Origin: Metabacillus mangrovi
Lineage (GTDB): Bacteria; Bacillota; Bacilli; Bacillales; Bacillaceae
Direction of reading: 5' to 3'
DNA length: 64,000 bases
Assembly (NCBI RefSeq): GCF_009711125.1
Contig: NZ_WMIB01000001.1
Location: 248,001-312,000, forward strand
Below are positions 1 through 8,301 of the stretch, in pieces. The notes under the pieces were generated by a model, which saw only the letters and a program-made list of their open reading frames with translations, did not search any database and was not told the DNA's origin. The position numbers were made by a program, and so were the translations under genes. Position 1 is the first letter of the stretch, and each line of letters starts with the position of its first letter.

Positions 1-961
1 GCAGGGCAAAATTGGTATTATCGCTCCCAAGCTTCGGGTCTTTGTAGGCGTGGCCGTTCGCGAGCATCGTTCCGGAGTGGTTTTCGACGACTACATGTCC
101 GGAAGGGTTGCTGCAGAACGTTCTGACACGCGTCCCGACAGATGTATTGAAAATAAACTTGCCTTCATATAAATGTTCATTGATTTCCTGCATGACGACA
201 TTGGATGTCTCTACACGGACACCGATATCGACTTGATTGCTGATCATGGCGAGTCTCCGTTTTTTTAGGATGCTGCCGAGCCAGGTAGAGCCGTCGCGGC
301 CCGGGGTCACGATCACTCTGCCGGCATGGATTTCTTCGCCGTTTTTGAGCAATATGCCCTTCACTGTATGCTTTCCATCTTCTTTAACGGTGATCAGATC
401 TTCCACTTCTGTTTTAAATTGCATATCGATTTTTTCTTTTAAGTATTCATAAATGCTTTTCAGGATTTCAAGGTTTTGCTCTGTTCCGAGGTGGCGGACC
501 TGAGCGCGAAGGAGCTTCAGTCCCGCTGCATAGGCTCTTTTTTCAATATCCTTTACCTGTGATGTCAACGGGTCGGTGATGGTATCTGTCGCTCCGTGCT
601 TCAGGTTAATGGAATCCACATATTTAATTAAATCGACGACCGTGCTCTCAGGGAGATAATCGGTCATCCAGCCCCCGAATTCACTGGTGATGTTGAATTT
701 TCCGTCTGAATAAGCACCTGCTCCTCCAAATCCGTTTGTGATGGAGCATGCTGGAAGACAGCCTGAGAAATCTTTCTTGCCAGCCGGCGGCGGGCATTTC
801 TCTATTTTTTTCTGAAGAATCGGACAATTCCTCCGATAAATGTCGTGACCTTTGTCGATCAGCAGGATCTTTGCCTCCGGCAGAAGATTGTTTAGTTCAT
901 ATGAAGCAAAGATGCCTGCCGGCCCTGCTCCTACGATGATCACATCATATATGCGTTTCAA
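1..961 (-). CDS. FAD-dependent dehydrogenase (COG2509-like), 3' end outside window
   Basis: The N-terminal ~320 residues are present and the gene runs off the left edge. It opens with a Rossmann dinucleotide-binding segment (DVIIVGAGPAGIFAS, residues 6-20), and a GGAGAYSDGKFN stretch lies further in. To my knowledge this combination is typical of the uncharacterised FAD-dependent dehydrogenases of COG2509; the substrate is unknown. I chose the TTG at 959-961 because GGAGGGG lies five bases upstream and the GxGxxG motif then sits at the usual distance from the N-terminus. Nothing suggests a link to the spore genes that follow. The family call is fairly sure, the role is not. Confidence 0.8.
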   Translation of the reverse strand, partial: MKRIYDVIIVGAGPAGIFASYELNNLLPEAKILLIDKGHDIYRRNCPILQKKIEKCPPPAGKKDFSGCLPACSITNGFGGAGAYSDGKFNITSEFGGWMTDYLPESTVVDLIKYVDSINLKHGATDTITDPLTSQVKDIEKRAYAAGLKLLRAQVRHLGTEQNLEILKSIYEYLKEKIDMQFKTEVEDLITVKEDGKHTVKGILLKNGEEIHAGRVIVTPGRDGSTWLGSILKKRRLAMISNQVDIGVRVETSNVVMQEINEHLYEGKFIFNTSVGTRVRTFCSNPSGHVVVENHSGTMLANGHAYKDPKLGSDNTNFAL

Positions 962-1087
962 GGGAACCCCTCCGATAGTTGTTTTTCAATAACCCTTGGC
1001 AAATATATCAAAGTAAACCGCTTCCGTCAACCATAAAACGAACTATTATTAATAAATTTAATTTTAATGTTCGTGTTTAAAGAGGGC

Positions 1088-1115
1088 ATAAAAAAGAGCC
1101 TCTGCGGGCTCTCTT
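1088..1115 (-). terminator. Rho-independent terminator of the YjcZ-like gene
   Basis: AGAGCC and GGCTCT arms with a short loop are followed on the minus strand by a T run, just past the stop of the 40-residue gene at 1123. Confidence 0.7.
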
Positions 1116-1122
1116 TGTTTTG

Positions 1123-1245
1123 TCAGCAGCCGATGTAAGCTGCTCCAACGATAATCAAAAGGATAAACAGAACAACAATTAGTACAAATCCGCTTCCATA
1201 TCCGCCGCAGCGGCCGTGTCCAGCGTAACCATGGTAACCGTACAT
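1123..1245 (-). CDS. YjcZ-family small sporulation protein
   Basis: A 40-residue protein with a Gly/Tyr/His-rich head ([19 protein letters not shown]) and a single hydrophobic helix (roughly residues 20-37) ending in IGC. This layout is that of the YjcZ/SscA-type small proteins of Bacillus spores; SscA is known to help spore assembly and germination. GGAGGG lies seven bases before the ATG. It has its own terminator and faces a Cys-rich spore-coat-like gene upstream, which fits spore expression. The exact role cannot be read from sequence. Confidence 0.8.
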   Translation of the reverse strand: MYGYHGYAGHGRCGGYGSGFVLIVVLFILLIIVGAAYIGC

Positions 1246-1343
1246 GTAAAATCCCTCCATTTGCTGTAGTCAATCATAGCCTATGCAGCATGAGGGTTGT
1301 TTCGTTTGTGTGAATGCCTAATTTTTCACAGCCATTAACCTGG

Positions 1344-2048
1344 TTAAATTTTATTTACAGCAAATGTTTCGCTGACTGCTGTGGATGGAGGCCCGGCAAA
1401 CTGCTCCGAGATAATGCTGATATCACAGAGGGAAACGGTTGCGGGGAAAAAGCCAGGAATTGGATTTAGCGAGACCGTGTCATGTGTCAGACGGCCGACA
1501 ATGCCGATGATGGCTCCTCCCGTCGTTCCGAGGAGAACGGTGCGCCCTGTCAGCCTTTCCAGTTCTTCCTTGATTCCTTTCGTACAGTGGACCGGATACC
1601 CGGAACTGCCGTATTTTGGAAGGTATGCGTTATGCGTTTCGCGGCCGTAATGCTCTTTGCAGCACCGGATTTCTTCTTTCCACGAATGCTTCCCGCATGT
1701 GCAGTAATCTTCCTGCCACGAATGCTTCCCGTACGTGCAGTGATCTTCCTTCCACGCATGCTTCCCGCATGTGCAGGAATCTTCCTTCCACTGATGCTTC
1801 CTGCATTTGCAATGATCTTCCTTCCACGCGTGCTCCTTGCAGCAGCCGTCTTTCATGCAGTGTTCCTTACAGCTGCATTCTTTGCAGCAGCAGTGTTTTT
1901 TCTTCTCGGGCATTCCGTTATACATGTGATCCCTCTCCTTTTGACTGTATAAAACAGAACTGAACGATAGGTCATACCCCTCCATTTTGGACACATGCTC
2001 AGCCAGTTTAACAACGAGATATTTTCCGAATTTCTTTTTCCCGGGCAT
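1344..2048 (-). CDS. Cys/His/Trp-rich repeat protein, probable spore coat or exosporium component
   Basis: A 234-residue protein in three parts. A Lys-rich N-terminal arm is followed by a Cys-rich block (about residues 52-73) and five 12-residue units (74-133) of the form x-W-K-E-D-x-C-x-C-G-K-H. The C-terminal ~80 residues (ELERLTGRTVLLGTTGG onward) look like a small beta-rich domain, faintly like DUF2642. Cys-rich proteins of this type cross-link in spore coats and exosporia, so a spore surface role is my inference. The start is uncertain. The ATG at 2048 has GGAGAGAGGG before it, but an internal ATG at 1925 has an even better AAAGGAGAGG and would give 193 residues. I know no named homologue. 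Confidence 0.65.
   Translation of the reverse strand: MPGKKKFGKYLVVKLAEHVSKMEGYDLSFSSVLYSQKERDHMYNGMPEKKKHCCCKECSCKEHCMKDGCCKEHAWKEDHCKCRKHQWKEDSCTCGKHAWKEDHCTYGKHSWQEDYCTCGKHSWKEEIRCCKEHYGRETHNAYLPKYGSSGYPVHCTKGIKEELERLTGRTVLLGTTGGAIIGIVGRLTHDTVSLNPIPGFFPATVSLCDISIISEQFAGPPSTAVSETFAVNKI
1650..1829 (-). repeat. Five tandem 36-bp units encoding W-K-E-D-x-C-x-C-G-K-H
   Basis: Five in-frame 36-bp units within the Cys-rich gene each encode twelve residues with conserved Trp, acidic pair, Cys and Lys-His. The last unit has diverged (SWKEEIRCCKEH). The near-identity of the DNA indicates expansion by tandem duplication. Confidence 0.85.
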
Positions 2049-2085
2049 CGCTTATCCCTCTCTCCGCTGTGCTTTTTCCCATCAT

Positions 2086-2739
2086 CTATTCAAAGTAGTC
2101 GTCCAGTGCATCGCCTTTAATGGTGATGCCGCTTAGGACTTCCTGCCACAAGTGATCATTGCTGTTCCATTTTTCCGTATCGGGAAATTCGAGCACGCAT
2201 GTTTTTTCCAGACCCCAGTCGATTGGAGTGACCTCTTGAACGGCGGTATGGTTGATGAGGAGGATGCAGAAGTCATTGGCCACTCTCTTGGACAGCACCT
2301 TCTCGAGTTCAGCCGCTTCTTCCTGACTTCCTTCAGTCCGCACGAACAGCAGCCGTTCTCCGTTTTCCATTTTTTCAAGCGTTCTCTCGATGCGGCGGTC
2401 AAATTTCTCCCGGACCTGCGGATAGGAGGCGAGAGAGGTGAGGGTATTTCCGTCCTTTACATAAAAGTCATGATTGGACACGAAATTATAGCCATCATCT
2501 GCCACACAGATTACATCATCTCCTGCATAGCCGATGATCCGCAGGTTTTCTTCGTCAAAAAAACCGATAAACTTGTTTTTTACAAGGCGGCTCACATCTT
2601 TCAGAAAAGGCGAAGCCATCCAGTCCAGCACACCGGAAAAATTTCTTAAATTGTTTTTTTTCAGCTGTATGGAACCGAGGCAAAGATCTCCCAGACTGAT
2701 AATCGCGTCATAGGAACCTTTGATGCTTTCCAGATTCAT
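2086..2739 (-). CDS. DUF1796 family putative cysteine peptidase
   Basis: A 217-residue protein opening with YDAIISLGDLCLGSIQLKKN and FSGVLDWM, the signature of DUF1796, a family annotated as papain-like cysteine peptidases (the Cys after the SLGD motif being the candidate nucleophile). Members often sit in polysaccharide or glycosyltransferase loci of Bacillus, as here. GGAGG lies about nine bases before the ATG. It is the penultimate gene of the minus-strand block running down from the glycosyltransferase at 5450. Activity is not shown, and some members may act as glycan-related rather than proteolytic proteins. Confidence 0.75.
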   Translation of the reverse strand: MNLESIKGSYDAIISLGDLCLGSIQLKKNNLRNFSGVLDWMASPFLKDVSRLVKNKFIGFFDEENLRIIGYAGDDVICVADDGYNFVSNHDFYVKDGNTLTSLASYPQVREKFDRRIERTLEKMENGERLLFVRTEGSQEEAAELEKVLSKRVANDFCILLINHTAVQEVTPIDWGLEKTCVLEFPDTEKWNSNDHLWQEVLSGITIKGDALDDYFE

Positions 2740-2774
2740 ATTTCCTGATCCTCCATTTTTAAATTTTTTTGAAC

Positions 2775-3698
2775 TCAGCTCTCTGAGTGACTTTTATAAT
2801 AGTGATACGTTTCAGCAAGCCCTCTCTCGAAGGAGTACGCAGGCTTCCAGTTCAGGAAGCTGAGAGCTTTTGCATTATCCAGGCAGCTGTGGCGGATATC
2901 GCCGGTGCGTTCGGCTGAATAGTTCACACTGACTGCAGCCGAATGATGCCTTTTCATTTCATGGATCAGCTGATTGATCGAATGGGTCCTGCCGGTGCTG
3001 ATGTGAAAAATTTCACCGTCACCTTTGTGCATCACTGCCACATTTGCCGCGGCAACGTCTTTAACAAAAATAAAATCGCGTGTCTGCTCGCCATCGCCAT
3101 GTACATCTACGAAGCCCTTATCTGCCATGCTTTTCAAAAAGACCGCAACGACCCCGCCGTCTCCTTTCGGAAGCTGCCTTGGACCATAAACATTTGCATA
3201 TCTCAGGATGGTGCATGGCACGTTAAAGAGTTTTCTGTACAGCATCATGTAGGATTCTGCGGAAAGCTTGGAGAGGCCATAGGGAGAGGTCGGATCTGCA
3301 GGATCGGTCTCTTTCAGCACATCTTCTGAAAGGGATCCGTATACAGCAGCCGTTGAGGCAAAAATCATTTTCGCACCTGTTTCCTTGCACGCTTCGAGCA
3401 TGTTAATCGTCCCATGCAGGTTCACTTTCTCATCATAAAGGGGATCTTTTACCGAAAGACCGACGTCCGCCTGTGCCGCAAGGTGGAAAAGAAAGGACGG
3501 ACGGATTTTTTTGACTGTTTCATACGCTTCCCTGCTGCATATATCCGTTATATGAACAAACACATTTTCATTACCGGGCGCTCCGGTCGGAGCGGGTTTC
3601 AGATCGAGGATATGAACCTCAATCCCGAGCTCCGCCAGGCTTTCCGCAAGATGGGACCCGATAAACCCGGATCCCCCTGTTACTACTGCCTTCTCCAT
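2775..3698 (-). CDS. NAD-dependent epimerase/dehydratase (extended SDR)
   Basis: A 307-residue extended short-chain dehydrogenase. TGGSGFIGSH (7-16) binds NAD, FASTAAVYG (113-121) carries the catalytic Ser/Thr, and Y140-x3-K144 is the catalytic pair. The closest general type is UDP-glucose 4-epimerase/dTDP-glucose 4,6-dehydratase-like. The substrate cannot be fixed, but a UDP- or dTDP-sugar for the spore glycan is likely given the neighbours. I used the ATG at 3698 (AAGGGAAGA upstream) rather than the TTG one codon earlier. It is 13 bases from the next upstream gene and probably co-transcribed with it. Confidence 0.8.
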   Translation of the reverse strand: MEKAVVTGGSGFIGSHLAESLAELGIEVHILDLKPAPTGAPGNENVFVHITDICSREAYETVKKIRPSFLFHLAAQADVGLSVKDPLYDEKVNLHGTINMLEACKETGAKMIFASTAAVYGSLSEDVLKETDPADPTSPYGLSKLSAESYMMLYRKLFNVPCTILRYANVYGPRQLPKGDGGVVAVFLKSMADKGFVDVHGDGEQTRDFIFVKDVAAANVAVMHKGDGEIFHISTGRTHSINQLIHEMKRHHSAAVSVNYSAERTGDIRHSCLDNAKALSFLNWKPAYSFERGLAETYHYYKSHSES

Positions 3699-3711
3699 CA
3701 AATCTTCCCTT

Positions 3712-4224
3712 CTATTCGCCGGATTGAACGATATTCTTTAAAGCTTCAACCGTTTTTGGATTCGGGAGTGTATACGTGTCCGGCAATGCCGTCTCAAGCC
3801 TTGACCAGATTTCCGGGTTGGCGGCAAATGGTCCTGTTCCTATAAGGCCGGCAAGCACTCCCTTGTCTTGCACAGGGGTTTCCACAATTCCGGCAAACCT
3901 TCTGTTGATTGCGTCCCAGAATAATTGGCTGGCATTCGGCATTTCTTTTACAGCACTGAAGGTTTCTTGTTTCATCCCATCAAGATTGACAGGGACTTCG
4001 TCCTGGACTGGTTCTGTCAGATTGAGAGGGGCAACGTTCCCGCTGTGCTCTTTTTCCAGAACGGGATTTCCCATTTCTGCTTTTTCCTTTAAAAGAGTCA
4101 TCAGACTTTCCATGTTTGTATGGACTCCGCCGGCTTTTCCAGCGGATTTAGATGCGGCCATGGAATTCAGCAAAGCCTTAATTCTAAGCTGGCGATCGTA
4201 CAGCCCTGATCCTTTTTTTTCCAC
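3712..4224 (-). CDS. Uncharacterised protein in the glycan locus
   Basis: A 170-residue soluble protein that I do not recognise. It has a basic N-terminal third and a C-terminal part with several Trp, Asn and Pro-rich turns. It has no signal peptide, membrane segment or known motif. The start is GTG with AAAGGAGG ten bases upstream. It lies 17 bases after a family 4-type glycosyltransferase and 13 bases before a sugar epimerase on the same strand, so it is probably part of the same unit. A role in glycan assembly or as an acceptor protein is possible but unsupported by sequence. Confidence 0.55.
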   Translation of the reverse strand: MEKKGSGLYDRQLRIKALLNSMAASKSAGKAGGVHTNMESLMTLLKEKAEMGNPVLEKEHSGNVAPLNLTEPVQDEVPVNLDGMKQETFSAVKEMPNASQLFWDAINRRFAGIVETPVQDKGVLAGLIGTGPFAANPEIWSRLETALPDTYTLPNPKTVEALKNIVQSGE

Positions 4225-4241
4225 GTTTGTATTACCTCCTT

Positions 4242-5450
4242 TTACTTGTTCATTACATGCCCGTATAAATTGATGAGCTTTCTAACCCCTGAACCAAGAT
4301 CCCAGTGGATCCTTCCCCAATCTCTCGCTGCTTTCCCAAGACGTTCTCTCAAATCATCGCAATCGATCAGGGTAAGCAGCACCTCTGCCATTTTTTCAGC
4401 ATTTTCCGGCGGAAAGAGGAGTCCTGTTACTCCATCCTGCACCATTTCAGGCAGACCCCCGGTTTCACTTACAGCAATCGCTTTTCCCATAAGCTGTGCT
4501 TCAATGACGGACAGCGGCTGATTCTCGATTAAGCTTGGAAGAACGAAAACATCAGCCTGCTCAAGGAGCAATGGCAAATCATCGCGGATCCCAAGAAATT
4601 TCACATCATCCCTTAAGCCAAGGACCCTCGTTTCAATGGAAAGCTCCGGCTTTTGCTCTCCGTCTCCCGCAATCCAGCAGACCCAGTCCTGATTCGTCTC
4701 TTTCATCAGGGCGAGCGCTTCCAGCAGGTAGTTTACACCCTTGAGCTCCACCAGCCTGCCTGAATATAAGATGACTTTTTTCCCCTTTGGTTTTTCGACC
4801 GGATCATTCATCTTGCTGTAGTCGTACGGAGGCATGATATAACCGTAATGCATCACTTCCAGCTGCTCTTCAGCCACACCGAATTCATCCATTAAAATGT
4901 CTTTCAGCCAGTTGTTGGCGACTACTGTCTTATCAGCACTTTGCCCTCCCATGCGTTCCAGCGCATCGTAGTATTCTTTTGCAATATAAGCATTCGGCGA
5001 CTTATGAATCGTCTTCAGCTGGCGGCGGATTTCATGGGCAACCGAGCCGTGCAAAGTGGCAACTAAAGGGGTTTCAGCGGGCTTCACCCGTTCGATGCAC
5101 GTTGCAGCCAGCACATCCTGTGTATGAATGATGTCATAGCCGTCCAGACCAAGATACGCAGCTCCGAGCTCAAAGCAATACCGGTGGATTTCCGTATATT
5201 CCACCAGGGAGTTTTCATAAATTTCCGGGTATTCCTGTTTGCTTACCCGTGCAGCAACGAGCGGCAGCAAATCTTCTTTTTTTATCTTTCTGTCCTGATT
5301 GACCATGTGAATGTACGTATTGTCCGCCCCGTATCCGAGCAGATCCACCTCGTGGCCGAGCGCTTCCAGGTATCCTTTTGTCTGAACCATGTAATTCCAC
5401 ACCCCTCCGAGATGGGGAATGGCCCAATAAGTGGCCAGCAGTATTTTCAT
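4242..5450 (-). CDS. Glycosyltransferase family 4-type (GT-B fold)
   Basis: A 402-residue GT-B glycosyltransferase. The N-terminal domain has the donor-side glycine motif GGVWNYM. The C-terminal domain has the E-x7-E type segment VFVLPSLIENQPLSVIEAQ followed by GLPE. Such enzymes transfer a sugar from a nucleotide donor with retention. The start at 5450 (MKILLATYW) was chosen because CGGGAG precedes it, and the 26 codons upstream look non-coding. A CATATCTTA element lies about 50 bases upstream, so this gene may begin its own sporulation-time unit. The acceptor is unknown; the collagen-like proteins are the obvious candidates. Confidence 0.85.
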   Translation of the reverse strand: MKILLATYWAIPHLGGVWNYMVQTKGYLEALGHEVDLLGYGADNTYIHMVNQDRKIKKEDLLPLVAARVSKQEYPEIYENSLVEYTEIHRYCFELGAAYLGLDGYDIIHTQDVLAATCIERVKPAETPLVATLHGSVAHEIRRQLKTIHKSPNAYIAKEYYDALERMGGQSADKTVVANNWLKDILMDEFGVAEEQLEVMHYGYIMPPYDYSKMNDPVEKPKGKKVILYSGRLVELKGVNYLLEALALMKETNQDWVCWIAGDGEQKPELSIETRVLGLRDDVKFLGIRDDLPLLLEQADVFVLPSLIENQPLSVIEAQLMGKAIAVSETGGLPEMVQDGVTGLLFPPENAEKMAEVLLTLIDCDDLRERLGKAARDWGRIHWDLGSGVRKLINLYGHVMNK

Positions 5451-5497
5451 TTTTTCAGCTCCCGTCATGCAGTTCATCCCTCTAATCCTGCTGCTTA

Positions 5498-5506
5498 TAA
5501 GATATG
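5498..5506 (-). promoter_or_regulatory. Possible sigma-K -10 element
   Basis: CATATCTTA on the minus strand matches the CATAnnnTA consensus of sigma-K -10 boxes, 48 bases before the glycosyltransferase start. A good -35 (AC) element is not evident at the expected distance, so this is tentative. Confidence 0.3.
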
Positions 5507-5595
5507 GATTGGCATCATTGGATGACACCCTTTTTTACCCGCTGGAATACAATATGGGTTTATTGCTCACGGACAGAAGCGGAGATTCAGGGGCA

Positions 5596-5622
5596 TGAAA
5601 AAACACCTGATTATCAGGTGTT
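5596..5622 (-). terminator. Terminator closing the sugar-nucleotide operon
   Basis: AACACCTGAT and ATCAGGTGTT pair around a one-base loop and a T run follows on the minus strand. The stop codon of the SDR gene at 5614 lies inside the hairpin. Confidence 0.8.
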
Positions 5623-6489
5623 CGTATAAAAAGCCAATGTATCCTTCAGAGAATCTGTGAACGAATAGGCGGGCTTCCATCCAAGCTTCATTAAAAAGGC
5701 GGGGCTGCCGGGGATGCTTGCATCCCTTTGTCCCTGGGAAGCTGCTTCGATACGGACCGCATCCGGAAGGATTTGCTTATATGTTTCTGCTATTTCCAGA
5801 ATGGTACGGTGCACACCCGAGCAAACGTCGTACACTGTGCCTGCTGTTCCGTTTTCCAAAAGAATCTCATAGGCTGCAGCGGCATCTCTTACATCTATAA
5901 AATCCCGTTTTGCGCGGGGATTTGGCAGGTGCAGATCAGCGGCACCGGACTGCCCTGCTGCCTCTGCAATTTTTCGGGCAAAAGTACTGCAGACTCCCTG
6001 TGAATGACCCGGACCAATCAGGTTGGATGGCTTGGCAATAACCACATGCAAGTTGTAAAGGGAAGAAAATCCAAGTGCGGAAAGGGTTTGGAGCGTTTTA
6101 CTCAGACTATAGGGGTGCGGTGGGGCTTTTGGATCCGCCTCCAATGCAGACCCTGTAATCAGGAGCCTGCAGCTGGGAACCATCTTCCTGACAGCCTCCA
6201 GAAGGTATAAAGCCGGCAGCACATTCGCTTCGATTGTACCAGCGGGGTCTCCCCACGACTTCCCGGCATGGCTCATTCCCGCCAAATGAAGGATACGGTC
6301 AGGCTTTGTATCGCTGATCATCTGGAAGACGGCTTCTTTATCCCGGAGATCAGACGGTATCCAGCGTACAGCCGGCTTATCCGGAATGCTTCTGGATGTC
6401 CCGGTCACATCATAGCCTTTCTGAGAGAAATAGCGGCAGGCATGGATTCCGGTAAACCCGCTCGCACCGGTGATCAGGATGCGGTTCAT
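5614..6489 (-). CDS. NAD-dependent SDR, GDP-mannose dehydratase/reductase-like
   Basis: A 291-residue extended SDR: TGASGFTG (7-14) for the cofactor, LITGSALE (110-117) with the catalytic Ser, and Y127-x3-K131. The overall look (HLAGMSHAGKSW, PSNLIGPG) resembles GDP-mannose 4,6-dehydratase and GDP-6-deoxy-4-keto-mannose reductase enzymes, but the substrate is not certain. The start ATG overlaps the stop of the reductase gene upstream (ATGA at 6486-6489), indicating translational coupling. It is the last gene of a four-gene operon and ends in a terminator. Confidence 0.8.
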   Translation of the reverse strand: MNRILITGASGFTGIHACRYFSQKGYDVTGTSRSIPDKPAVRWIPSDLRDKEAVFQMISDTKPDRILHLAGMSHAGKSWGDPAGTIEANVLPALYLLEAVRKMVPSCRLLITGSALEADPKAPPHPYSLSKTLQTLSALGFSSLYNLHVVIAKPSNLIGPGHSQGVCSTFARKIAEAAGQSGAADLHLPNPRAKRDFIDVRDAAAAYEILLENGTAGTVYDVCSGVHRTILEIAETYKQILPDAVRIEAASQGQRDASIPGSPAFLMKLGWKPAYSFTDSLKDTLAFYTNT

Positions 6490-7313
6490 TGTCTGTCCAT
6501 CCAGTGTTTAAGCTCTTTCAGCATCGTTTCGTAGGATGGAACATCATAATGCATATCTGTCCTTGTCTTAACAATCGTCCGGTCAAGCACGATTTCGCTG
6601 TCCGGCAGAATGGTGACATCCTCCTTATTAAACGTTTCCTGAAAAAGCTTCAGCAGACTGTATTTCGATATCCTGGAGGGATTGCATAAATGATACAGAC
6701 CGGATGCATCCGCCTCTGCAAGCCTGTGTATCGCTTTCGCAAGCTCAAGTGTTGTGACCCCGTTCCAGAAAACCTGCTCATATCCTTTAATTTCTCCGTG
6801 CTGTTTCATAAACCAGGAGAACAGGCCGATACCATTTGCTTTTCGTTCAGGGCCGATAATTGACGTCCGGATCGTCAAGTGCGGCTCGTCATAGATCTCT
6901 CCAAGTCTTTTAGACTGGGCATAAAAGGAGGTTCCGTCAGGTGTGTCCTGTTCACTGTAATTTCCTTTCTTCCCCGAAAAAACGCAGTCTGTGCTGATAT
7001 GGATCAGCTTTCCACCCTGACGGTTCAACAGCTTAACGAGCTGATGCGGCAAAATGCTGTTTGCCTGCAGCGCAGCGAGCGGCTGCTCTTCAGCCGCGCT
7101 GTTTAAAAGGCCAATACAATTGATCACCAGGTCAGGTTTAATGGCTACAATGATTTCTTCAATAGCATGAGCGTTGCTGATGTTTAAATAGATGCCCTTC
7201 GTATCGGTCCAATCTCTTGTTGTGTAGGTTACCCGGAAGGCCGGTATGCTCCCGAAGTAATCTTTTATGACGTGCCCTGCCATTCCGGCGCCGCCAAGCA
7301 CGAGAATGTTCAT
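6486..7313 (-). CDS. RmlD-like NDP-6-deoxy-4-keto-sugar reductase (WbvR/CapF-like)
   Basis: A 275-residue SDR of the dTDP-4-dehydrorhamnose reductase type: GGAGMAG (7-13), ISTDCVFSG (106-114) and Y131-x3-K135. It follows the CapE-like dehydratase directly, its ATG abutting the stop codon. It should therefore reduce the 4-keto group of UDP-2-acetamido-2,6-dideoxy-L-arabino-hexosulose. CapF/WbjC/FnlB enzymes of the L-FucNAc route are about 370 residues and carry a C-terminal cupin epimerase domain. This protein lacks that domain, as does the WbvR-type reductase of the UDP-L-rhamnosamine/quinovosamine route. The product may thus be the L-RhaNAc form rather than L-PneNAc. Confidence 0.8.
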   Translation of the reverse strand: MNILVLGGAGMAGHVIKDYFGSIPAFRVTYTTRDWTDTKGIYLNISNAHAIEEIIVAIKPDLVINCIGLLNSAAEEQPLAALQANSILPHQLVKLLNRQGGKLIHISTDCVFSGKKGNYSEQDTPDGTSFYAQSKRLGEIYDEPHLTIRTSIIGPERKANGIGLFSWFMKQHGEIKGYEQVFWNGVTTLELAKAIHRLAEADASGLYHLCNPSRISKYSLLKLFQETFNKEDVTILPDSEIVLDRTIVKTRTDMHYDVPSYETMLKELKHWMDRQ

Positions 7314-8300
7314 TTACAGAAAACCGCCCCTCCGCAGCATCGCCTTGATCTCGGATTTGGACATCAGGTTATCACTGGAATCGTAATTTTCCAGTTTTAC
7401 AGGTTCATAGCCAGCGTACCGTTCTTTAACACCTTCTATAAAAATAGATGGAAGAATGACATAATACTCATCGTCATAAATGATGGAGTAGGAGCATTCA
7501 TAATTCGAAAGCAGCAGCTCATGGATTTTTTCTCCCGGCCTTACCCCGGTCGTTTCAATTTTCACATTTTTCTTCCCGCTCTCTTCGATCAGCACTTCGG
7601 CAAGATCCACAATTTTACAGGTCGGCATCTTCATGACGAAGATCTCTCCGCCAACGCTGTCTTTAACAGCTTTGAAGACCAGCTTAATGGCATCTTGAAG
7701 CGTCAGGAAAAAACGGGTCATTTTCAAGTCAGTAATTCCGACTTTGTTCGTTTCCGCCATCTGTTTTTTGAACACGTGGATGACACTGCCGTTCGTGCCA
7801 AGAACGTTTCCGCCCCTGATGCAGACAAACTTTGTTGCTGTTCCAAGCGTATTGGCGTGAATGATCAGCCTTTCTCCCATGGCTTTTGAGAATCCGTAAA
7901 AGTTGGACGGATCGGAAGCTTTGTCTGTAGAAATGTAAACGACGGAGCGTACGTTATTGGCGATTGCTGCATCAATCACGTTCTGTGTCCCGTGGACATT
8001 CGTTTTCAATGCTTCTAGCGGCTGTGCCTCACAAACCGGAACGTGCTTAAGAGCGGCCAGATGGAAAATATAATCGGTTCCTTTGGCAGCTTCAGCCATC
8101 GCTTCACGGTCTCTGATGTCGCCAATTAAAAATTTCAGGCAGCTGTCTTCTTTAAATTCCTGCCCCATCGTAAATTGGCTTGATTCGTTTCTCGAAAAAA
8201 TCCTGATTTCCTTCGGCTTGAACTCCAGAAGCTGCCTGACTAGTTCATAGCCCCAGGAGCCTGTACCGCCTGTCACTAAGATGGTCTGGTTGTTAAACAC
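7314..8300 (-). CDS. UDP-GlcNAc 4,6-dehydratase (5-inverting), CapE/FnlA/WbvB family
   Basis: A 328-residue membrane-independent SDR: TGGTGSWG (10-17), STDKA (124-128) and Y135-x3-K139. Together with RGGNVLGT and GVRPGEKIHE these mark the CapE/WbjB/WbvB family. These enzymes dehydrate UDP-GlcNAc at C4/C6 and invert C5, giving the L-arabino 4-keto sugar that begins L-FucNAc or L-QuiNAc synthesis. The start is GTG, with GGGAGG embedded in the end of the preceding epimerase gene and one base between the two genes. This is the second step of the operon in gene order and the first of the predicted pathway. Confidence 0.88.
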   Translation of the reverse strand: MFNNQTILVTGGTGSWGYELVRQLLEFKPKEIRIFSRNESSQFTMGQEFKEDSCLKFLIGDIRDREAMAEAAKGTDYIFHLAALKHVPVCEAQPLEALKTNVHGTQNVIDAAIANNVRSVVYISTDKASDPSNFYGFSKAMGERLIIHANTLGTATKFVCIRGGNVLGTNGSVIHVFKKQMAETNKVGITDLKMTRFFLTLQDAIKLVFKAVKDSVGGEIFVMKMPTCKIVDLAEVLIEESGKKNVKIETTGVRPGEKIHELLLSNYECSYSIIYDDEYYVILPSIFIEGVKERYAGYEPVKLENYDSSDNLMSKSEIKAMLRRGGFL

Positions 8301-8301
8301 G

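Noticed and set aside
1482-1952. Plus-strand frames across the Cys-rich repeat gene
   Set aside because: Artefacts of the 36-bp repeats; the minus frame has the ribosome binding sites and the conserved residue pattern.
4242-5528. Longer glycosyltransferase start at 5528
   Set aside because: The 26 extra codons lack similarity to the family N-terminus and cover the CATATCTTA promoter-like element; the 5450 start has a good ribosome binding site.
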